From Rhodothermus marinus DSM 4252 (GTDB lineage: Bacteria > Bacteroidota > Rhodothermia > Rhodothermales > Rhodothermaceae): a stretch of DNA of 64,000 nt. Of the stretch, positions 1 to 7,871 are shown in pieces. Below the pieces are notes generated by a model, which saw only the letters and a program-made list of their open reading frames with translations, was not told where the DNA came from and searched no databases. The position numbers and the translations under genes were made by a program. Each line of letters begins with the position of its first letter. The first letter of the stretch is position 1. The stretch covers positions 62,001 to 126,000 of the forward strand of contig NC_013501.1 in NCBI RefSeq assembly GCF_000024845.1. The letters run 5' to 3'.

Positions 1-1755
1 GGTGAGCGGCCGTTCGCGCCCGCGCAGCGTCTCCCAGCGGGCGTAAACTTCGCGCTGTCCGGTCTCGACCGCTTCCTGCAGCCGCCGGTCGCGCGCCGTC
101 GGCCGCTGCGAGACCCACCGGTTGTCGCCGCGAAGGCGCGTGATCAGAAAGCGACTGAACAGCCCGTCCTCAACGCCCCCTTCCATGAGGCGCCAGAGCT
201 GGGCGGGCGTGCCGGTGAGCGCCACCGCCAGCACCGGGCGCTCCACTACGAGCAGCCCCTCGGCTTTCGTCTCACGGCGAACGGCCTCATGATGGAAAGC
301 TTTGCGTAAAAGATGGCTCCACCGGCCCCAGTCCTGCCCGAGCACGGTCGAAAGCGCGTCCGCCTCGCTGGAGAAAAGCACGAGCCCGTCCGGGTTTTCT
401 TCCAGGCGGCGCGTGATCGCCAGCTCCGACGCGCTTTCGGCCACGATCAGGAAGCGCTCAGGCGGCCGTGGCGGCGGCTCCGCTTTCTGCTCGCGGGCAA
501 TGGCGGCGGCGCGCTCCCATACCTCGAGCGCGTGGCGCGTCTCCTGGCGCAGTCGCTCGTCGATCAGGTCCACCAGGCGGCGGGCATGCACGGCGGCGCC
601 TTTGCCGGCGCCAGCGGTGCCGATGGCCAGTGTGTAGAGTGCTGGCGTGTGCCAGCGTCCGCCGTAGAGCAGCTGGACGTTCGGCAACGCGCCACTCAGC
701 ACGCCCAGCGCGGCGGCCAAGAAGGCATCGCGTTCGGCCTGCGTCCGAAGCGAAGCGAGGATTTCAGAAAGCCACGCTGGAAGCTGCGCGCCTACGTCCG
801 GAAGGTCGGCGCCGGGCCAGGTCTCCGCCGGCTGTGGTGGCGTGGCGGTCGTCTCGGGGCCGGCCGCCTGCTTCGCCTGCACGTCCTGAGCCCACGTCTC
901 GAAGGGTTGAGCGACCGCCACCAGCTCGCGGAGCTTCTCACGTGCACGGTCGCCGTAGTGTTCAACGAAATCGGCCGCATCGCCGTGCTCCGGGGCGTCG
1001 CACCACTCGAGCACGCGCACATCTTTAGCCCCCAGGCGCCGGAGCCGATCGCCAACGCGGAGCATGTGATCGCGGCCCGGGCCGTCGTTGTCTGGCCACA
1101 GGTAAATGCGCTCGAAGCCGAGTAGTGCGCGCAAAGCCTCGTCTCCGGGCGTACTGCTGGCACCGGTCACGGTGCCGACGGCGTTCCGAACGATCGTTCC
1201 GAGCGCTTCCGCCGCTTTCTCGCCCTCAACCACCACGACGCCGGGATAAGACGGATCGAGCCGATCGACGCCGTAAAGCGGCAGATCGGCGGGCGAAAGC
1301 CCGCCCAACCCCGGCCGAAGGCGCCCGTCCGGCCCCGGCGTGAGCCATGAGAGGCGCTTCGATCCGTCGGAGTAGTCGCGCCGCCGGTGAACGGCGATCA
1401 GGCGACCGCTGGCGTCGCGGACTTCGTAATCAACCTGATGGAGCAGTACCGGCGGAGCCTTTGATGCCGCGCCGTCGCCAGAGGCATCCGGCGCCAGATC
1501 ACGCCAGTTCAGGCCAGCGGACGCGAGCACACGATCGGCGGGGCATCCCGCGAAACAGTGAATGAGCACCCGCCCGTCGGCGGTCAGTGCGATGCCGAGC
1601 GACGGGTCGTGGTCGTCGTGGCCGGGGCATCGCGCCATCCACCTGGCCACGATCCCGCGCTGGCGATCTTCCTGTGTTAGAGCGGCCTCACGGACGTGCT
1701 CGAGGCGACCGAGCAGGAGCTGAACCTTTTCAGCTGAACGTGCGTTCAGGCTCAT
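1..1755 (-). CDS. Toprim/DUF3987 primase-helicase of a mobile element (partial, 3' end outside window)
   Basis: Starts at ATG 1755 and stays open for 585 codons to the window edge. An N-terminal zinc-finger-like region has CPGHDDHDPSL at residues 43-53 and HCFAGC at 67-71 (C43, C68, C71), as in phage and plasmid primases. A Toprim fold follows at about 172-235, with the acidic VVVEGEK and the PDNDGPG motif. From about residue 325 the protein resembles DUF3987, with a P-loop-like TAGAGKG at 380-386. It probably primes, and perhaps unwinds DNA for, replication of the element. It lies 55 bp after the HTH gene on the same strand, and the integrase lies further upstream. The family assignment is by motif only, and the C-terminus is not visible. 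Confidence 0.8.
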   Translation of the reverse strand, partial: MSLNARSAEKVQLLLGRLEHVREAALTQEDRQRGIVARWMARCPGHDDHDPSLGIALTADGRVLIHCFAGCPADRVLASAGLNWRDLAPDASGDGAASKAPPVLLHQVDYEVRDASGRLIAVHRRRDYSDGSKRLSWLTPGPDGRLRPGLGGLSPADLPLYGVDRLDPSYPGVVVVEGEKAAEALGTIVRNAVGTVTGASSTPGDEALRALLGFERIYLWPDNDGPGRDHMLRVGDRLRRLGAKDVRVLEWCDAPEHGDAADFVEHYGDRAREKLRELVAVAQPFETWAQDVQAKQAAGPETTATPPQPAETWPGADLPDVGAQLPAWLSEILASLRTQAERDAFLAAALGVLSGALPNVQLLYGGRWHTPALYTLAIGTAGAGKGAAVHARRLVDLIDERLRQETRHALEVWERAAAIAREQKAEPPPRPPERFLIVAESASELAITRRLEENPDGLVLFSSEADALSTVLGQDWGRWSHLLRKAFHHEAVRRETKAEGLLVVERPVLAVALTGTPAQLWRLMEGGVEDGLFSRFLITRLRGDNRWVSQRPTARDRRLQEAVETGQREVYARWETLRGRERPLT

Positions 1756-1810
1756 AGCATAGCCTCCAGCCGCCAGCCGCCGAGCAGCGCCCAGCAGCCG
1801 GCGGCTTTCT

Positions 1811-2023
1811 TCATTCTATTGGGCTTTTGACGGCGAGCCGCTCGACGAGCTGTTCCACGTCTTCGCGTCGGAAGCGCGGTGAACGCCCGACGTAGACCGC
1901 CCGGAGCAGGCCGCGGCGGCGAAGCTCCCAAAGCGTGGTGCGCCCGATTCGAAGCAACGCGCAAACTTCGCGCGGCGTGAGCAGAAGCGGATCGAGGCGC
2001 TGTTCTTTTTCCGCCTTTAGCAT
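1811..2023 (-). CDS. AlpA/excisionase-like helix-turn-helix protein
   Basis: A 70-residue protein starting at ATG 2023 (MLKAEKEQ). The frame stays open upstream to 2158, but that stretch is Lys/Cys/Pro-rich, lies in a palindromic non-coding region and does not look coding. Residues 15-62 carry LLTPREVCALLRIGRTTLW, then a basic turn and SPRFRREDVEQLVERL, the winged-helix pattern of the AlpA/MerR-type HTH_17 family used by phages, satellites and integrative elements to control excision or early genes. It sits between a terminator (upstream) and the primase gene (55 bp downstream), so it probably regulates the primase or integrase promoter. No clear ribosome binding site is visible. Confidence 0.75.
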   Translation of the reverse strand: MLKAEKEQRLDPLLLTPREVCALLRIGRTTLWELRRRGLLRAVYVGRSPRFRREDVEQLVERLAVKSPIE

Positions 2024-2087
2024 GGCATTTGTATTTGGTTTGTTGTTGACCCAGGCTGTTAGACAGACAGCCCCGGGCTTGTGATTT

Positions 2088-2109
2088 TGCCAAAAAGTGG
2101 TTTTTGGCA
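2088..2109. promoter_or_regulatory. Perfect 9-bp palindrome, candidate operator upstream of the HTH gene
   Basis: TGCCAAAAA-GTGG-TTTTTGGCA is a perfect inverted repeat 65 bp upstream of the HTH start codon. A smaller inverted repeat GGCTGT/ACAGCC lies at 2054-2072. The position between a terminator and a small DNA-binding protein gene suggests a regulator or excisionase site. An origin of replication for the downstream primase is an alternative. The inverted repeat is seen directly; its role is inference. Confidence 0.4.
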
Positions 2110-2156
2110 AACAATTTTTCGGGCTGCATATCTTTGGAAAGCAGGCGGTTGCATAC

Positions 2157-2187
2157 AAAACAGCCCCGGGGCCGAAGCCCGGGGCCG
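2157..2187 (-). terminator. Rho-independent terminator after the integrase operon
   Basis: On the minus strand GGCCCCGGGC-TTCG-GCCCCGGGGC forms a very stable stem with a four-base TTCG loop, followed by CTGTTTTG. It lies 35 bp past the stop codon of the unknown integrase-linked gene and separates that pair from the HTH-primase pair. Confidence 0.65.
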
Positions 2188-2221
2188 GACGCGGTGAACC
2201 GAAAGGCGCTCAGAGTCGGGG

Positions 2222-3199
2222 TCAGAACAGATCGGCTTCCTCGCCGCGCTCGATGCGGCCGAGAAGCTCCTCAAGGCTTTCCGGGTCGGTAGGGGCACCC
2301 TCTGCTTCGGGATAGAAGCGGCTGTAGGCTTCTTCCAGTCGGTGGCGCACGGTCCAGGCCGAGCAGTTCAATGCAGGTGCCGCTTTCTTGCGGAGCTGCA
2401 CTTCCGAAGCATTCGGAAAGCGGCGCCGGAGCTCGAGCAGCACCCGAACGGTCTGCTTCAGCGTTTCTGCGGAAAGCGGCGGGCGCCCGCCCTTTTCGGC
2501 GGGCCGCACCGGAACCTGCGGCAGCGCGAGCGGGATGCCGGGCAGAAGTTCGCCCTTCGGGCGCGGCGCCAGGCCCAGCTTTGCGGCAAGGCGGCGCTCG
2601 GCCTCCAGCCAGAACCGGAGCAGCCCGAGCGCCCTCGAGACCTGCTCCTGAAACACCCTGCTGGCAAACAGGTGGGGCTCCGGGAAGTCGATCCGAAGGC
2701 CGTCGCCGCCGCCAAAGAAGACGTTTTCATCGAAAAGCGGCGCCCAGTCGGGGGCTTCCCTGCTCCAGAACGCGGCCAGCGGGCTTTCCGGAAAGGGCCG
2801 CACAGAGACGCCCCGCGCGCCGACCCATAGCGGCCTGCAGAAAGGAGGCGCATCGAAGGAGGCGGCGGCTTCCCGGGCTGCGCGCGCAAGCGCCGGCTGC
2901 TCGAGCGCCTGCGCGATAGCTTCATCAAGTTCGCGCTCGATTCGCAAAATGAGCCGCTCGAGCGCCTCACAGGAAGTCGGCCACCCCTTCCCCTTCAACG
3001 CGGGCTCGCGAACGCCTTCCCATGGGAAGCCGACCTGCAGCCGAAGCGGCGTCTCGATGAAGAACACCCCCGCTTCGGGGTTGCCTTCGGCCGGCACCCG
3101 AAAGCCGAGCCCCATGTGCGCGCCCTGGTAGTGGATCGAGGCGCACAGCGCGACGGCGCCCACGTCGGCCGGGGCGAGATACAGCGTTTCCGTCCTCAT
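2222..3199 (-). CDS. Unknown element protein, translationally coupled to the integrase
   Basis: A 325-residue protein starting at ATG 3199 (MRTETLYLAPADVG). That ATG overlaps the integrase stop as ATGA, which is why it is preferred over the in-frame start at 3250. I do not recognise a family. The first two thirds are mixed alpha/beta with no transmembrane segment. Residues about 235-300 contain a GGRPPLS linker, an amphipathic LKQTVRVLLELRRRF helix and RKKAAPALNCSAWTVRHRL, which reads like a helix-turn-helix. The protein may be a DNA-binding partner of the integrase (a directionality or replication factor). Codon use matches the neighbours. Confidence 0.7.
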   Translation of the reverse strand: MRTETLYLAPADVGAVALCASIHYQGAHMGLGFRVPAEGNPEAGVFFIETPLRLQVGFPWEGVREPALKGKGWPTSCEALERLILRIERELDEAIAQALEQPALARAAREAAASFDAPPFCRPLWVGARGVSVRPFPESPLAAFWSREAPDWAPLFDENVFFGGGDGLRIDFPEPHLFASRVFQEQVSRALGLLRFWLEAERRLAAKLGLAPRPKGELLPGIPLALPQVPVRPAEKGGRPPLSAETLKQTVRVLLELRRRFPNASEVQLRKKAAPALNCSAWTVRHRLEEAYSRFYPEAEGAPTDPESLEELLGRIERGEEADLF

Positions 3200-4425
3200 T
3201 TTTTGGCCTGCTTTCTGCGCTCCTGCGATGCGGCCCCTTCCGGATGGCACACGACGCGAAAGGCTTTTTCCAGCGCCCGGCGACGGGACTCGTCCCAGGC
3301 GCCCAGGTACTTCTGCAGCGTGTCCAGGTCGGCATGCGTCAGACCTACAAGCGGCGCCGTGCCCGCCGCATGTGCCACCAGCGTTACGAACGTGCGCCGT
3401 CCGGCGTGCAGGCTCAACACCTGGTGCTTGGGCACTTCGCGCCCGTCACCCAGCCGCACCGGCGCCTCGATGCCGGCGCGGCGGGCAATCTCCTTGACGT
3501 AGATGTTCGCCTTCTGCTCGGAAAGCTTCGGGACGGGCGTCGGCGCGCCGCTTTCGAGTCGCCCGCGTAGAATCCGGCGCGCCGGCTCCACCAGCGGCAC
3601 GCGCCGGTAGATCTCGGTCTTGCGCTCGCGCAGGTGCCACACGCCCGCATCCAGGTCGATCGTATCCCAGGCCTCGGGCCGCATGCCCGCCTTCAGGTCC
3701 GAGGCGCGCAGGCCCGTAAAGCAGGCCAGCAGGAAGATCGTGCGGGCGCGCTCGTAGCCCTCCGGAAGGCCGGCAAGATCGGCTTCCTGGAAGGCGCGCA
3801 ATTCCTCGGGCGTCAGGAATACCACCTCACGGCGCGGCTCGGGAAGCGCAAGTTGCCGGGGCGCCTTCGCGATGAGCCCGCGATCCTCGAGCCAGAGGAA
3901 AAATGTGCGGGCGTACTGGGCCAGGCGGTTGGCCGTGGCCGGCGAATGCCCGAGCTCGCCGGTCAGATAGGCCTGGAAGCGCTCGAGAAAGGCGCGGTCG
4001 ATGCGGTCAAGCGACACGTTTCCGGCAAAGTCGAGCAGGTGGCGCTGCATGCGCCGGAGCACTTCCAGCGACGAGGGCTTGAGCGTAAGCGCCTTGACGG
4101 CAAGCCATTCCTCGAGCAGGGGCGCCAGGCGTCGATCCCGCCCGGCAAGCCCGATCTCGCTGCGCAATCGATCGCGGACGGCTTCGAGCGGCTCGCCCGA
4201 AAGCAACAGCACGCCGGCGCGGGCGGCAAGGCGTTCGAGCGCGGCGTTGATCTCCGGCGCACCGGGTGCCGTGCGGCGAAGGCGCTGGCGACGGCGGTTC
4301 CAGTCCGAAGGGCGCACCCGAAGGGGAAGCGTCAGCGTGAGCTTGCGCCGCCCTTTGAGCAGCGCCATGCGAATCGGCGCGCAACCGTCGGCACCGACGC
4401 GCTCCACGTAGAAACGAACCGACAT
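3196..4425 (-). CDS. Tyrosine recombinase / integrase
   Basis: A 409-residue site-specific recombinase. Residues 1-95 match the arm-binding region seen in Bacteroidota integrases, residues about 100-185 the SAM-like core-binding domain, and 200-380 the catalytic domain. Visible catalytic residues are R240 (TGLRASDL), H340 and R343 (LHAGRRTF), H364 and the nucleophile Y373 (LDTLQKYLG). It is the outermost gene of the element, as expected for an integrase next to its attachment site, and its stop codon overlaps the next gene. The function (integration and excision of the element) is well supported by the family. The target site is not identified. Confidence 0.93.
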   Translation of the reverse strand: MSVRFYVERVGADGCAPIRMALLKGRRKLTLTLPLRVRPSDWNRRRQRLRRTAPGAPEINAALERLAARAGVLLLSGEPLEAVRDRLRSEIGLAGRDRRLAPLLEEWLAVKALTLKPSSLEVLRRMQRHLLDFAGNVSLDRIDRAFLERFQAYLTGELGHSPATANRLAQYARTFFLWLEDRGLIAKAPRQLALPEPRREVVFLTPEELRAFQEADLAGLPEGYERARTIFLLACFTGLRASDLKAGMRPEAWDTIDLDAGVWHLRERKTEIYRRVPLVEPARRILRGRLESGAPTPVPKLSEQKANIYVKEIARRAGIEAPVRLGDGREVPKHQVLSLHAGRRTFVTLVAHAAGTAPLVGLTHADLDTLQKYLGAWDESRRRALEKAFRVVCHPEGAASQERRKQAKK

Positions 4426-4801
4426 CGTGCGGAAACAATGCGGAAGGTAAATACGAACCTTCGCGGATTCTGACGAACGGCTTTGACGTCGAAAACCCTT
4501 CGTTTGATCCTGTTTTTCAGGGTTTTCCTGTTCGCCGCCGTTCGCTCAGGTTCGAGAGTTTTAGAGCCACCCCCTCCGCAACCGCAGAACGGAACGCTTC
4601 CGACCGGATTGTCGGAAGCGTTCCGTTTTTTTGCAGAGCTTCGAGCGATCGGTCACGCCGCACAGGCAAGGGGTAATGTCACGCCCATCAGTCATGTCTG
4701 TAAAATGGTGGTGCTAATGAACGAATTTTGCTGTACCTTTAAGCATCGTTGCAGTTCAGTCTGGTACCCCTCGGAAAAACTGGATCCAATCATTGCAAGC
4801 C
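4426..4801. other. Element/chromosome junction region without genes
   Basis: About 375 bp between the divergently transcribed integrase and repeat-protein genes. It contains a strong plus-strand terminator (4589-4632) and no convincing reading frame. The attachment site of the element should lie between roughly 4430 and 4590. I looked for a tRNA 3' end here: GGTTCGAG at about 4550 resembles a T-loop, but no T-stem or acceptor pairing can be made. The second half is AT-richer and should hold the promoter of the repeat-protein gene. Confidence 0.5.
4589..4632 (+). terminator. Strong rho-independent terminator (orphan)
   Basis: ACGGAACGCTTCCGAC pairs perfectly over 16 bp with GTCGGAAGCGTTCCGT around a six-base loop, and a run of seven T follows on the plus strand. 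No plus-strand gene lies directly before it in the window. The minus-strand side has no T-run. It may be the original terminator of a host transcript separated from its gene by insertion of the element. Confidence 0.85.
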
Positions 4802-6421
4802 ATGGGCATGACCGCAATGCGCTCCGGGCGAAAGGGTATCTGGTGGGTGCTGCTGGCCGTATCAGGAATGGTTGGTCTGGGTTATGTGGTTTACATCCGG
4901 TGGTATCGTCCCTGGCAGCAGCGACAGCAGGCCCTCCAGCTCATAGAGGAGGCGCAGCAGCTTTTGCCCGCGCTGGAAAACGAATGGAGCCGGAATGCCT
5001 TGCTTGCTTGGGTCGCCGGGACTCAGGCAGCTGCCCGTCTTTTTGAGCAGGCATTTCAAACTGCCCTTAAAACAGATTTTCGGGATGATGCAATTCGGAG
5101 AATTGCCAGGATTCCCGGCGCGCTGCAACATCTGGAGGAAATGCTACAGGTTGCCCATGAGATTGAGCATGTCAGCCAACGCGCATTTGCACTACAGGAG
5201 ATTGCCGTGGCACTGGCAGAGGCGGGACGTTTTGAACAGGCCTTACAGATCTCGCGAGGGATTGAAAGTGCCTTTAATCGTGCTATAGCGCTCTCTGAAA
5301 TCGTGACCGCTCTAATTAAAGCCGGTCGCCTGCAGCAGGCCCTGCAGACGGCGCGAGAGGTGGAAGATGCCGATTTACGGGCGCACGCGCTCCGGTGCGT
5401 CGCCGTTGCGCAACAACGTGCCGGTCGAAAAAGCGCAGCCCGGCAGATCATTCTGGAAGCGCTGCAGACAGCCCGCCAGATAGAAGCAGCCAGGAGTCGG
5501 GCAATTGCGCTGCAACGGATTGCCACAACGCTTTGGCGGATGGGCCTGCAAGCAGAAGGACAGCAGGCGTTTCGGGAAGCGCTTCTGGCCGTTGATGAAG
5601 TTGTAGAGGTCAATGATCGTACCATTCTTGAGTTTATGCTTTATGCATGGGCGAAGGTGGGAAATCTTTCGGCATCCCTGCAGATTGCCCGCTCCCAAGA
5701 AACACCTTATGTGCGTGCACGAGCACTGATGGGCATTGCTTCATATCTGCTGGAGGCGGGACGTTTCCAGGAAGCTCGTTCAGTCATTCTGGAAATTGAA
5801 GAACCCTTTCTGAAAGAGCTAATGCTTCGTTACCTGGTTGAATCGCTTGCTGAGGCGGAGCAGCTGTCGGAGGCCCTTGCGGTTACCCATCAGATCAAGA
5901 ACGACACAATGCATTATATTGCGCTTGCTAAGATAATCAGAGCGAAAGCCAAGGCGGGAAATTTCCAGGAGGCGCAAGATCTGGCGCGGCAGTTTTCCGA
6001 TCCACGTCGGCGTGCCAGCGCTATTTCCATAGTCGCGCTCGCCAAAGCAGAAGCAGGTCGGTTTGAAGAGGCGCTGCAGCTCGCCCGGGAGATTGAGTTG
6101 GACTTCTGGCGAGCGTTCACCCTTTCAGATATTGCCGTGATGATGGCCAAAAACGGGCACTTTCAAGAGGCAATTCAGGTGGCGAAAGGCGTGCAAAATG
6201 TTTTTTCGTGGGATGTTGCTCTTGAAGAAATTGCCCTGGCCCAGGTAAAAGCCGGACGTTTACGAGAAGCCTGGCAGACCGTTCTGGAGATCAACGATCT
6301 CGAAGAGCGCGTTCGCACGCTGCTGTCGATGGCCGAGGTCCTGCTGGGGGTTGAGCAGGAGGAAATCGTTTTAACCGATTGCCCGGAATCTGAACCGGAA
6401 TCTGAATCCGATGGGAAATAA
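4802..6421 (+). CDS. Membrane-anchored helical-repeat (TPR-like) protein
   Basis: About 539 residues from ATG 4802. ATGs at 4808 and 4817 are equally possible, as none has a good ribosome binding site. A single N-terminal transmembrane helix (GIWWVLLAVSGMVGLGYVVY) is followed by about eleven helical-hairpin repeats with a clear 33-residue period. The pattern is R-A-x-A-L-x-x-I-A-x-A-x-A-x-A-G-R-F-x-E-A-L-Q-x-A-R-x-I-E. The protein ends in an acidic SEPESESDGK tail. Such solenoids bind partner proteins. The topology suggests a periplasmic or cytoplasmic scaffold tethered to the inner membrane; the specific partner is unknown. The gene is visibly lower in GC than its flanks and sits just outside the integrated element. 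Confidence 0.8.
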   Translation: MGMTAMRSGRKGIWWVLLAVSGMVGLGYVVYIRWYRPWQQRQQALQLIEEAQQLLPALENEWSRNALLAWVAGTQAAARLFEQAFQTALKTDFRDDAIRRIARIPGALQHLEEMLQVAHEIEHVSQRAFALQEIAVALAEAGRFEQALQISRGIESAFNRAIALSEIVTALIKAGRLQQALQTAREVEDADLRAHALRCVAVAQQRAGRKSAARQIILEALQTARQIEAARSRAIALQRIATTLWRMGLQAEGQQAFREALLAVDEVVEVNDRTILEFMLYAWAKVGNLSASLQIARSQETPYVRARALMGIASYLLEAGRFQEARSVILEIEEPFLKELMLRYLVESLAEAEQLSEALAVTHQIKNDTMHYIALAKIIRAKAKAGNFQEAQDLARQFSDPRRRASAISIVALAKAEAGRFEEALQLAREIELDFWRAFTLSDIAVMMAKNGHFQEAIQVAKGVQNVFSWDVALEEIALAQVKAGRLREAWQTVLEINDLEERVRTLLSMAEVLLGVEQEEIVLTDCPESEPESESDGK

Positions 6422-6494
6422 CCCGTGACGGCCGTGTAACAATCCGTCGTCGGTTTCGTCTACAGTGTCGTCCATCCAACAATAGCAGGTAGCC

Positions 6495-7850
6495 ATGCGA
6501 TGGGGTAGCCTTGCAAGTGCCTGGTTGCTGAGCGGGTTAATGCTTACGCTGGTCGGTTCTGCACTGGCCCAGCAGGTGCAGCGCATCACGTTCGAGGAGG
6601 CGCTTCGGCTGGCTCTGCGGCGCAATCCGGCCATTCAGCAGGCCGCCAACGAACGCGAACGCAGCGAAGTCGGTCTGGCCAGTGCGCGCAGCAATTTTCT
6701 CCCGGACCTCAGCCTTTCGATCAGTGGCAGCCGCGACTACGGCCGCAACTTTGTCATGGACGAAGGCCGCGTCGTGGATCAGACCACCCATTACTTCAGC
6801 TCCGGCATTTCGGCCAACCTGAACCTGTTCAACGGCTTTCGGGACCTGAACTCGGTCTCGCAGGCACGTTTTCAGGTGGCCGCCAGCGAGCTGAACTATG
6901 CCCGCCAGCGCGAGACAGTGCTGTTCAACGTGATCTCGACGTTTCTGTCGCTCATCGAAGCGCGTGAGCAGGTGCGCATCCAGGAAGAGAATCTGGCCGC
7001 GCAGCGGGCATTGCTCGAACAGATCGAGGCGTTCGTGCAGGTAGGCAGCCGTCCGGTGGCCGATCTCTACCAGCAACAGGCCCAGGTGGCCTCGGCCGAG
7101 TTGGAGCTGATCAACGCCCGGCGCAACCAGCAACTGCAGGAGGCGAATCTGATTCAGCTCCTGCAGCTCGACCCGTTCGGCGCCTACGAGTTCGTCATCC
7201 CGGAAGTGGACACGATGGCGCTGGGCGTGCGGGAATACGAGGCGCAGGTCCTGCTGCAGGCCGCACTGGAACGGCGCTCGGACCTTCGGGCGCTGGAGCA
7301 GCAGATCGAGGCCGCCGAGTACGGCGTTCGCGTCGCCCGCTCCAGCTACTGGCCCACCATTTCGTTGCGGGCCAGCTATGGCTCCAGCTACACCGATCTG
7401 GCCCCGCTGAGCTTCCAGGACCAGTTCTTTGATCGCAACCGGCGTGGCTCGATCGGGCTGAGTCTCTCGTTCCCGATCTTCGATCGGTTCACGACGCGCC
7501 ACAACGTGCAGCGGGCACGCATCGAGCTGGACAACACCCGCCTGCAGCTTCAGCAGCTTCGCCAGGAGATCGCCACGCAGGTGCGCCAGGCGTATCTGGA
7601 CTACGAGACGGCCCGCCAGCAGTACCGGGCGGCCCAGGCACAGCTGCAGGCCGCCCGCCAGGCGCTGGAGGCTGCCCAGGAGCGGTACAACGTGGGCTCG
7701 GCCACGCTCGTCGAACTCACGCAGGCACGCGCCACCTACGTGCGGGCCGAGTCGGACCTGGTGCGGGCCCGCTACACGCTGGTGTTCCGTCAGAAACTCA
7801 TCGACTACTACGTGGGCACGCTGGTGCCCGAACTGGACGTGTTACGGTAA
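6495..7850 (+). CDS. TolC-family outer-membrane efflux protein
   Basis: A 451-residue protein with a Sec signal peptide (SGLMLTLVGSALAQ) and two tandem outer-membrane efflux protein repeats rich in long coiled-coil helices (ITFEEALRLALRRNPAIQQA near the N-terminus). The start codon ATG 6495 is preceded by AGCAGGTAGCC. It forms the outer-membrane channel of a tripartite exporter whose adaptor and ATPase follow immediately (21 bp and 19 bp spacing). The substrate cannot be read from the sequence. Confidence 0.92.
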   Translation: MRWGSLASAWLLSGLMLTLVGSALAQQVQRITFEEALRLALRRNPAIQQAANERERSEVGLASARSNFLPDLSLSISGSRDYGRNFVMDEGRVVDQTTHYFSSGISANLNLFNGFRDLNSVSQARFQVAASELNYARQRETVLFNVISTFLSLIEAREQVRIQEENLAAQRALLEQIEAFVQVGSRPVADLYQQQAQVASAELELINARRNQQLQEANLIQLLQLDPFGAYEFVIPEVDTMALGVREYEAQVLLQAALERRSDLRALEQQIEAAEYGVRVARSSYWPTISLRASYGSSYTDLAPLSFQDQFFDRNRRGSIGLSLSFPIFDRFTTRHNVQRARIELDNTRLQLQQLRQEIATQVRQAYLDYETARQQYRAAQAQLQAARQALEAAQERYNVGSATLVELTQARATYVRAESDLVRARYTLVFRQKLIDYYVGTLVPELDVLR

Positions 7851-7871
7851 GCCAAACCTGAGATCAAGACC

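Noticed and set aside
302-1565. Several plus-strand frames of 70-270 codons over the primase gene
   Set aside because: They are antisense shadows rich in Arg/Ala/Pro with no domain motifs. The minus-strand frame has zinc-finger, Toprim and P-loop-like motifs.
4530-4590. Possible tRNA 3' end (GGTTCGAG followed by a CCTCCGCA-like acceptor) as the attachment site
   Set aside because: No T-stem can be formed around the loop and no upstream tRNA arms exist in the window, so it is only a chance resemblance or a very degraded remnant.
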